6,313 nt of DNA from GCA-2726865 sp050053595. Lineage in GTDB: Archaea > Thermoproteota > Bathyarchaeia > TCS64. The position numbers and the translations under genes were made by a program. Below, piece by piece: positions 1-4,799 of the stretch. The stretch lies in NCBI GenBank assembly GCA_050053595.1, contig JASFTK010000086.1, positions 1 through 6,313 of the forward strand, in the 5' to 3' direction. The stretch's first letter is position 1, and the number at the start of each line of letters is the position of its first letter. A model generated the notes under the pieces. The model searched no databases and was not told the origin of the DNA. It worked only from the letters and a program-made list of their open reading frames with translations.

Positions 1-426
1 CATCAGAGTCAACAGTCTCTTCGCGTCTCCCACAATATCCGTGTCTACACGGGCGGTTCTCTGTGCATACCGCTCAGCTTCTTTCTCCCGTCCCTCCTTC
101 ACCGCTTCCTCATATTTAGCCCGGGCTTCCCGTCTGACCTGTCGCCTCTCCATAATCACCTTTGTCTTGAACCTGTGGGGTTTCCCGTCGAAGACATAGG
201 CTAACTTGATACCCGCTTCGATGAGGTTGGAGTTCCGATAGATGAGACCACTAAGATGGCTTGTGATCCTCCCCTCCCTGTCTTTCAGGGGCTCTCCACC
301 CCTACCCCTGATAATGGCTAGAAATTGATAGAGTATGTTGTGGCCGTCGATGGCGATCCTACGCCCTGTTAAGTCGGGGATGTCGACAGTCTTTACATCA
401 ACGAGGTCCCTGAGCTTGACACCCAC
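1..426 (-). CDS. fen: Flap endonuclease 1 (FEN1), N-terminal 142 residues, cut by the left window edge
   Basis: Structure-specific nuclease that removes 5' flaps during Okazaki fragment maturation and long-patch base excision repair, normally recruited by PCNA. I translated it by hand. The product opens MGVKLRDLV, the usual archaeal FEN1 opening, and carries the XPG N-region motif IAIDGHN with metal-binding Asp27, then ITSHLSGLIYR (53-64) and YVFDGKP with Asp80. Both aspartates fall at the numbers known for archaeal FEN1. A charged helical stretch (about 92-125, rich in Arg, Glu and Lys) matches the helical cap or clamp region. The remaining acidic ligands, the helix-hairpin-helix and the PCNA-binding tail lie outside the window. 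The start is GTG at 426-424, only 3 nt after the stop of the upstream small gene, with a weak G-run (438-434) as ribosome site, so translation is probably coupled. The identification is secure; only completeness is unknown. Confidence 0.96.
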   Translation of the reverse strand, partial: MGVKLRDLVDVKTVDIPDLTGRRIAIDGHNILYQFLAIIRGRGGEPLKDREGRITSHLSGLIYRNSNLIEAGIKLAYVFDGKPHRFKTKVIMERRQVRREARAKYEEAVKEGREKEAERYAQRTARVDTDIVGDAKRLLTLM

Positions 427-429
427 CGC

Positions 430-645
430 TCAACCCCCGACCAGCTCAACCCTTCGCTTCTCCTTAGTCAAACTGTAGACCCTGATGAGGCTCTGGAGTT
501 CCATAGTCATCAATACTCGATTGAAAAATCGCTCGCCTAGGTCGCCGTGGAGGCTCCCCACATGTTTGAGTAAATCCTCCACTTTGAGCGCACCATTCCT
601 CTCGAGGGCCTCTACGATGGACCTCTTGATTAGTTTGTCGTTCAT
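430..645 (-). CDS. Small winged-helix-like protein (71 aa) between cdc48 and fen, function unknown
   Basis: I do not recognise a named family. The predicted pattern is helix (3-16, IKRSIVEALERNG), helix (20-28, VEDLLKHV), longer helix (34-53, ending in ELQSLI), then a beta hairpin with a charged turn (SLTKEKRR followed by VELV). This order is that of a winged helix-turn-helix domain, with LTKEKRR as the wing. There are no membrane segments, cysteines or signal peptide. ATG at 645 is chosen over GTG at 648: a Shine-Dalgarno AGGTG (655-651) overlaps the cdc48 stop and leaves 5 nt to ATG but only 2 nt to GTG. The gene lies 8 nt after cdc48 and 3 nt before fen, so it is almost surely co-transcribed with both. 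It could bind DNA or RNA, or act as a protein-interaction module for a neighbour. That it is a real gene is likely; any role is inference. Confidence 0.82.
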   Translation of the reverse strand: MNDKLIKRSIVEALERNGALKVEDLLKHVGSLHGDLGERFFNRVLMTMELQSLIRVYSLTKEKRRVELVGG

Positions 646-650
646 CACAA

Positions 651-655
651 CACCT
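651..655 (-). promoter_or_regulatory. Shine-Dalgarno site of the small winged-helix gene, overlapping the cdc48 stop
   Basis: AGGTG on the minus strand overlaps the TAG stop of cdc48 (656-654) and sits 5 nt before ATG 645. It matches the archaeal anti-Shine-Dalgarno (complement of GGAGGTGAT). It decides the start (ATG 645, not GTG 648) and suggests that ribosomes finishing cdc48 re-initiate here. Confidence 0.7.
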
Positions 656-2825
656 AAGCTATCGTCATAGGAGGCTTCTCCCGCTCCCTGAATCTCTTGT
701 CAGTATCCTTGTACCACCGCTCCATGTTGGGAGTAATAGAGGGTACTATATCCTCAATGGCATCAATGAAGTTCTTAAGATTGACCTTAACAGCCTCGGT
801 ATCGTTCCTGAGGGAGTTCATTGCCGCCTCCCGTGCAACGGAGTCGATGTCAGCCCCAGAATACTTGTCCATCTTCTTAGCCAGCTCATCCAAGTCCACA
901 TCGTCGTCTAAAGGCATCCCCCTAGTCTTGATATCCAGTATCTTCCTCCTCGCTTCATCGTCAGGTGGTGGCACATAGACCCTCCTGTCAAACCTACCCG
1001 GTCTCAACACCGCGGGGTCTATGAGGTCAGGGCGATTGGTAGCCGCTATAACCAAGACATTCTGGAGAGTGAGGAGACCATCGATCTCTGTGAGTATCTG
1101 GCTTATCACTCTCTCAGTGACCCTGGAGTCGCCTCCCATCCCTCTGCTGGGGACCAGAGAGTCGAACTCGTCGAAGAATATGATAGAGGGAGCTGCCATC
1201 CGGGCTTTTCGGAAGATTTCTCTGATCGCCTTTTCAGACTCCCCCACCCACTTGCTGAAAACCTCTGGCCCCCTCACACTGATGAAGTTGGCTTGGGACT
1301 CAGTAGCGACCGCCCTAGCCAGCAGGGTCTTGCCACAGCCAGGAGGGCCATATAGCATTATTCCCTTAGGGGGGGTTATCCCTAGCCGCTGGAACATCTC
1401 GGGTGTCTTCAGGGGCCACTCCACAGCCTCCCTCAGGTTCTGTTTAACCTCCTCGAGGCCCCCCACCTGGTTCCATGGGACATTGGGGTTCTCGATGAAG
1501 ACCTCCCTCATTGCAGTCGGGGTGATCTCCCTAAATGCTTCGAGGATGTCCCCGTTGGTGACCAGCATCTGATCCAAGACTTCGTGGGGTATCCTCTTCT
1601 CCTCCAGGTCGATGCGAGGCAGATACCTCCTCAATGCCTTCATCGCCGCCTCCCGGCTCAACGCTTCCAGATCAGCCCCTGTGAAGCCATAAGTGACCTC
1701 CGCTATCTGCTTGAGATCGACATCCTCCCCAAGAGGCATTCCCCTGGTGTGTATCTGGAGGACCTCGTTCCTCCCCTCCCTGTCGGGGATCCCGATCTCG
1801 ACCTCCCTATCGAATCGCCCAGGCCTCCTCAGTGCGGGATCCAGGGCATCCGGTCTATTGGAGGCTCCAATGACTATGACGTGCCCCCTCCCCTTGAGGC
1901 CGTCCATTGAGGCCAAGAGCTGGGCTACCACCCTGCGTTCCACCTCTCCTGTCACCTCCCCCCTCTTCGGGGCGATGGCGTCGATCTCATCTATGAACAA
2001 TATACTAGGGGCGTTCTTCTCAGCGTCCTCGAACATCTTCCTCATCCGGGCCTCAGACTCGCCGTAGAACTTACTCATGATCTCAGGGCCGTTGATCGCG
2101 TAAAAATTTGCCTCGGACTCATTGGCCACAGCCCTAGCCAGCAGGGTCTTGCCACAGCCAGGAGGGCCGTGGAGCAACACCCCTTTAGGCGGATCGATGC
2201 CCAGTCTCTGGAATATCTCGGGATGCCTCAGAGGTAGCTCCACCATCTCTCGGATCCGTCTGATCTCCTCATCCAGCCCCCCGATATCCTCGTATGTGGT
2301 CCTGCTGGGGATCTCCAGCTCCGGTACAGGCTCACTGAGGATGGTGATATCCGTCGTCGGGGAGATCTTCACTATACCATTCGGTCGGGTGTTGACCACA
2401 AGGAACGGCACCGAGTGCCCCAGCATCATGATCAACAATGTATCCCCCCTAGTGGCTGGCCGGTCGATTAGCCGGTCCTTTACAAATCGGATGAAGTCGC
2501 TGTCCACGCTGATCCGGATATCAATAGGAGCCAATTTGATGGAGGCTGCGTACTCCGCCACCACTTTCTCAACAGAGACAAACTCGTTGATGGAGGCTCC
2601 ACTGTTTTTCCTGATGAAACCATCGATCCTCAGGAAACCTTTACCCTGATCCTCAGGGTACGCCGGCCACGCTTTCGCAGCGGTCTCTTTCTTACCTGTG
2701 ATCTTTATTACGTCTCCAACAGTCACCCCGAGATTCTTCATGGTCTCGGAGTCAACCCTCGCTATACTCCTTCCGACGTCTCTCTGCTGCTTCGCTTCAG
2801 CGACTTTTAATTGGATAGCACTCAA
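654..2825 (-). CDS. cdc48: Cdc48/VAT-type AAA+ ATPase (p97 homologue), 723 aa
   Basis: Hexameric ATP-driven unfoldase that extracts and unfolds proteins and can feed the 20S proteasome. Numbering is from TTG 2825. Residues 1-170 form the N domain (QLKVAEAKQQRDVGRSIARV onward). D1 has Walker A GPPGCGKT 220-227, pore loop KFYGES 252-257, Walker B Asp279-Glu280, sensor-1 Asn323 and arginine fingers Arg337/Arg340. D2 has Walker A 493-500, pore loop KWVGES 525-530, Walker B Asp552-Glu553, Asn597 and Arg611/Arg614. Both rings therefore look ATPase-competent. D2 Walker B reads FFDEFD, with Phe where Ile is common. The tail ends PPMTIA, without a hydrophobic-Tyr-X proteasome-docking motif. The start could be GTG 2834 (726 aa), but GGTG (2835-2832) lies 6 nt before TTG 2825 and overlaps the GTG codon, and MSAIQLKVAEA is a typical family opening. 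It heads the cdc48-small gene-fen operon behind a TATA box at 2868-2877. Confidence 0.96.
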   Translation of the reverse strand: MSAIQLKVAEAKQQRDVGRSIARVDSETMKNLGVTVGDVIKITGKKETAAKAWPAYPEDQGKGFLRIDGFIRKNSGASINEFVSVEKVVAEYAASIKLAPIDIRISVDSDFIRFVKDRLIDRPATRGDTLLIMMLGHSVPFLVVNTRPNGIVKISPTTDITILSEPVPELEIPSRTTYEDIGGLDEEIRRIREMVELPLRHPEIFQRLGIDPPKGVLLHGPPGCGKTLLARAVANESEANFYAINGPEIMSKFYGESEARMRKMFEDAEKNAPSILFIDEIDAIAPKRGEVTGEVERRVVAQLLASMDGLKGRGHVIVIGASNRPDALDPALRRPGRFDREVEIGIPDREGRNEVLQIHTRGMPLGEDVDLKQIAEVTYGFTGADLEALSREAAMKALRRYLPRIDLEEKRIPHEVLDQMLVTNGDILEAFREITPTAMREVFIENPNVPWNQVGGLEEVKQNLREAVEWPLKTPEMFQRLGITPPKGIMLYGPPGCGKTLLARAVATESQANFISVRGPEVFSKWVGESEKAIREIFRKARMAAPSIIFFDEFDSLVPSRGMGGDSRVTERVISQILTEIDGLLTLQNVLVIAATNRPDLIDPAVLRPGRFDRRVYVPPPDDEARRKILDIKTRGMPLDDDVDLDELAKKMDKYSGADIDSVAREAAMNSLRNDTEAVKVNLKNFIDAIEDIVPSITPNMERWYKDTDKRFREREKPPMTIA

Positions 2826-2853
2826 AAGGCACACCCGATTTTAATCTCAAAAG
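2821..2853. repeat. Two copies of CTCAAAAG flanking the start of cdc48
   Basis: CTCAAAAG (plus strand) occurs at 2821-2828 and 2846-2853, 25 bp apart start to start, which is about 2.4 helical turns. The outer copy falls on the predicted transcription start; the inner copy covers the TTG start codon. It may be an operator-like pair or chance in AT-rich sequence. Confidence 0.35.
2832..2835 (-). promoter_or_regulatory. Shine-Dalgarno GGTG that favours the TTG start of cdc48
   Basis: GGTG on the minus strand is 6 nt before TTG 2825 and overlaps the alternative GTG codon at 2834-2832. The same GGTG-plus-5 nt layout precedes the small winged-helix gene and egsA, which supports the shorter reading. 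Confidence 0.55.
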
Positions 2854-2867
2854 ACTGATTGAGTTGA

Positions 2868-2877
2868 CTTTTATAAA
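2868..2877 (-). promoter_or_regulatory. TATA box of the cdc48 operon
   Basis: The minus strand reads TTTATAAAAG, close to the archaeal TATA consensus, in the short gap between egsA and cdc48. CCAATG lies immediately upstream, where TFB contacts the BRE. Counting about 25 nt from the box puts the start site near 2845-2850. The mRNA leader would then be about 20-25 nt to TTG 2825, just enough to hold the GGTG site. This means cdc48 need not depend on read-through from egsA. Confidence 0.65.
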
Positions 2878-2915
2878 CATTGGTCTATTTCAGGGGTCAA
2901 ACATCGGGGACACCC

Positions 2916-3965
2916 TCATAAGACACCGCAAAATCGGGCAAGATCCCCTGCAGACTCCCTTGTGAGAACCACCTTATCTAAAATAGTGTAACGCTCAGGA
3001 CGGATAGTCCTAGCCTTCACCAAGGCCTCGACTAGGACCTCCTCGGAGACACCCAGATCCTCCGCAGTTGTCGGTGCACCGATGAGTCTAAGGTTCTCCC
3101 TTATATCCTCCCAGTCCAACCCGTGTAGCTTCGCCATCATGATGGTGCCTACCCCGCATTGCTCCCCATGGAGGGCGGTCCCCGGAGCCAACATATCCAG
3201 GGTGTGACTGAACAGATGTTCCGACCCGCTGCAGGGTCTACTGCTTCCCGCAATACTCATCGAGACCCCACAGCTTACCAAGGCCTCCAGTAAGGTCCTG
3301 ATCCCCTCCTCAGTCCTAGCCTTGATCAAGTTTGAACTACGCCTGATGAGTCTTGAGCCCATAAGGGCCAGACTCCCCGCATACTCCCCATAATAGTCGC
3401 CGTTCTCAACATGAGCAAGTTTCCAGTCCCTCACGGAGACCACCTTGGATATCACATCCCCGCAGCCACTGGCGGTAAACCTGTAAGGCGACTCCGATAT
3501 GATGCCTGAGTCAGCAAGTACCGCTATAGGGGGATTCGCCTTCATCGAGTAGGGCCTCCCAAAACCCTTCACAGAAGCCAAGCTGCTGGCGATACCGTCA
3601 TGAGCTGCTATAGTTGGGACACTGATGAACGAGGCCTGATTATTGAAGGCGCCGAGCTTCGCCACATCGATGGTCCTACCCCCTCCCACCCCTACCACTG
3701 CATCAGCCTCTATCGACCCCGCCTCATCGCTCACCCTCTCCACCGTCTCAAGGTCGGCGACTTCGCAGAAAACCACCCTGGGACTCAGCCCCACCTCAGT
3801 CAGAATCTCCTCAGCCTTGGCGCCCGCGATGTTGTAGGTTACCCGACCGGTGACTATCAGAGGCCTCCTGAGACCCAACTCGAGAAACACCTCCCCCAAG
3901 GACTCTAAGACCCCCCGCCCCACCAATACTATGCGGGGAAGGTCGATACGGTGTCTCTCGTTCAA
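2916..3965 (-). CDS. egsA: sn-Glycerol-1-phosphate dehydrogenase, 349 aa
   Basis: NAD(P)H-dependent reduction of dihydroxyacetone phosphate to sn-glycerol-1-phosphate, the first committed step of the archaeal glycerol lipid backbone; cytoplasmic, Zn-dependent. Numbering is from TTG 3965. After an RHRIDLPRIVLVGRGVL opening comes the Rossmann-like part with the dinucleotide motif GVGGGRTIDVAK (92-103) and the family signature SVPTIAAHDGIASS (115-128). The helical Zn-binding part follows: GCGD with Asp170, SGSEHLFSH with His250, and LHGEQCG with His266, which by family knowledge are the metal ligands. The length fits the family. The frame stays open to TTG 4028 (370 aa), and ATG 3986 is another option. 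I prefer TTG 3965 because GGTG (3974-3971) lies 5 nt upstream and homology begins right after it. It diverges from psmB and lies upstream of cdc48 on the same strand, with 90 bp and a separate promoter between them. Confidence 0.95.
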   Translation of the reverse strand: MNERHRIDLPRIVLVGRGVLESLGEVFLELGLRRPLIVTGRVTYNIAGAKAEEILTEVGLSPRVVFCEVADLETVERVSDEAGSIEADAVVGVGGGRTIDVAKLGAFNNQASFISVPTIAAHDGIASSLASVKGFGRPYSMKANPPIAVLADSGIISESPYRFTASGCGDVISKVVSVRDWKLAHVENGDYYGEYAGSLALMGSRLIRRSSNLIKARTEEGIRTLLEALVSCGVSMSIAGSSRPCSGSEHLFSHTLDMLAPGTALHGEQCGVGTIMMAKLHGLDWEDIRENLRLIGAPTTAEDLGVSEEVLVEALVKARTIRPERYTILDKVVLTRESAGDLARFCGVL

Positions 3966-3970
3966 CGTAC

Positions 3971-3974
3971 CACC
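3971..3974 (-). promoter_or_regulatory. Shine-Dalgarno GGTG setting the TTG start of egsA
   Basis: GGTG on the minus strand with 5 nt to TTG 3965. Neither TTG 4028 nor ATG 3986 has a comparable site at the right distance, and residues upstream of 3965 do not resemble the family N-terminus. Confidence 0.55.
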
Positions 3975-4039
3975 AGCCTTATGCATCTTGGACACAAGGC
4001 AATAAGGCTTTTTCACCCAACAGACCAATCAACCAGATC

Positions 4040-4063
4040 TAGTTAAATTAAGCAGATATTAAT
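4040..4063 (-). promoter_or_regulatory. Candidate TATA region for egsA
   Basis: On the minus strand the AT-rich stretch contains TTAATATC and CTTAATTTAAC, either of which could act as a TATA box. They would place transcription starts roughly between 4015 and 4035, giving a leader of 50-70 nt to TTG 3965. The match is looser than for the other two promoters and the exact box is uncertain. Confidence 0.35.
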
Positions 4064-4065
4064 TC

Positions 4066-4083
4066 CGAAGAAAGGTTTTTAAA
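4066..4083 (+). promoter_or_regulatory. BRE and TATA box of the psmB-aCPSF1 operon
   Basis: The purine-rich CGAAGAAAGG (4066-4075) has BRE character and directly precedes TTTTTAAA (4076-4083), an archaeal-type TATA box. The start site would be near 4105, with a leader of about 50 nt to ATG 4156. A second similar run, TTTTTAAG (4091-4098), lies 15 bp downstream and could be an alternative box giving a leader of about 35 nt. Confidence 0.6.
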
Positions 4084-4143
4084 GACGACATTTTTAAGAT
4101 ACTTGGTTTTCCTTCTAAGGATTACTAACCGTTAATTCGAATC

Positions 4144-4148
4144 GAGGT
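4144..4148 (+). promoter_or_regulatory. Shine-Dalgarno site of psmB
   Basis: GAGGT, within GAGGTAAT, closely follows the archaeal GGAGGTGAT consensus and leaves 7 nt to ATG 4156. It is the strongest ribosome site in the window, in keeping with a highly expressed proteasome subunit. Confidence 0.7.
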
Positions 4149-4155
4149 AATTAGG

Positions 4156-4785
4156 ATGAAAAACAGCATAGGCGAATACAAAGGAACGACAACAGTAGCT
4201 ATGGTCTGCCTAGACGGCGTCATCTTAGGGACCGACACCCGGGCCACAATGGGGAACTATGTCGCCAGCAAGAACGCAAAAAAAGTATACAGGATCACCG
4301 AGAAACTCGCCATGACCATCGCAGGGGGCGTCGCAGTCGCCCAGAGGGTCGTGGAGATACTCAGGATCAACGCAAAGTTGTTCGAGCTCGAGAAAGGGAG
4401 ACCGATGCCGGTCTCTGCAGCGGCGAGGCTGGTCTCCAACCTTCTATTCTCGAACCGCTCCGTGGGTAGGCCTCTCCCCCTCCAGGGGGTGATTGGGGGC
4501 TACGATGCCACGGGGCCCCATGTCTTCAACCTGGACCCTTTCGGGAGCCTGACTGAGGAGAAGATGGTCTCAACAGGCTCCGGTTCCCCCTTTGCTTATG
4601 GGCTCCTCGAGGATCGGTACAAAGAGGATTGCACAGTGGACGAGATGCTACCGGTGATGGTGAGCGCCGTCGATTCAGCTATGAAGAGAGACACCGCCAG
4701 CGGGGATAGCTTCGATATCGCCATTGTTGACAGGGACGGTTTCAGGGAGCTCGGCGAGGAGGAGAAGCGTTCCTTCCTTAAATAA
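4156..4785 (+). CDS. psmB: 20S proteasome beta subunit, catalytically competent, 209 aa precursor
   Basis: Proteolytic subunit of the archaeal 20S core, forming the inner heptameric rings in the cytoplasm. The precursor has a 10-residue propeptide ending in Gly10; cleavage before Thr11 would expose the N-terminal nucleophile (mature TTTVAMVCLDG). Asp27 (mature 17) and Lys43 (mature 33) complete the catalytic set. The STGSGSP segment (139-145, Ser142) and RDTASGDSFD (Asp179, Ser182) match the supporting active-site residues. Mature residue 45 is Ile, so a hydrophobic S1 pocket and chymotrypsin-like preference are likely (inference). The length is normal for the family. Several TACK archaea carry two beta subunits, one weakly active or inactive; this one shows every residue needed for activity. 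ATG 4156 has a strong Shine-Dalgarno. The stop is 14 nt before aCPSF1, so the two genes form an operon. The alpha subunit is not in the window. Confidence 0.96.
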   Translation: MKNSIGEYKGTTTVAMVCLDGVILGTDTRATMGNYVASKNAKKVYRITEKLAMTIAGGVAVAQRVVEILRINAKLFELEKGRPMPVSAAARLVSNLLFSNRSVGRPLPLQGVIGGYDATGPHVFNLDPFGSLTEEKMVSTGSGSPFAYGLLEDRYKEDCTVDEMLPVMVSAVDSAMKRDTASGDSFDIAIVDRDGFRELGEEEKRSFLK

Positions 4786-4799
4786 CGAGATAGATTCTG

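Larger units (their letters stand above)
3966..4155. other. Divergent regulatory region between egsA and psmB
   Basis: The 190 bp between the preferred start of egsA and that of psmB is clearly richer in A and T than the genes. It holds the psmB BRE/TATA and Shine-Dalgarno, looser TATA candidates for egsA, and the egsA leader. It contains no convincing ORF, tRNA, strong hairpin or Cdc6/Orc1-type origin box. The AT core (4040-4110) serves both directions, so the two promoters may share or compete for basal factors. Confidence 0.6.

Noticed and set aside
1021..2649. Plus-strand frames at 1021-1572, 1693-2067 and 2122-2649, two of which share an ALASRVLPQPGGP segment and so look like a repeated family
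   Set aside because: They are antisense to cdc48. The shared segment is simply the reverse reading of the identical D1 and D2 Walker A DNA.
2835..2915. Terminator for egsA in the gap before cdc48
   Set aside because: Only short T runs (up to four) appear on the minus strand and there is no clear hairpin, so no terminator can be called; the TTTATAAAAG run is better read as the cdc48 TATA box.
3600..3908. Two overlapping plus-strand frames inside egsA
   Set aside because: They are antisense shadows of a well-conserved enzyme, have no ribosome site and no recognisable domain.
3966..4028. N-terminal extension of egsA to TTG 4028, starting MVCWVKKPYC
   Set aside because: It has no Shine-Dalgarno at proper distance and two cysteines and a tryptophan unlike the family start. 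The 349-residue version from TTG 3965 fits the family length.
3966..4155. AT-rich divergent gap as a replication origin
   Set aside because: No Cdc6/Orc1 origin-recognition boxes, no inverted box pair and no cdc6 gene nearby. Promoter elements explain the AT content.
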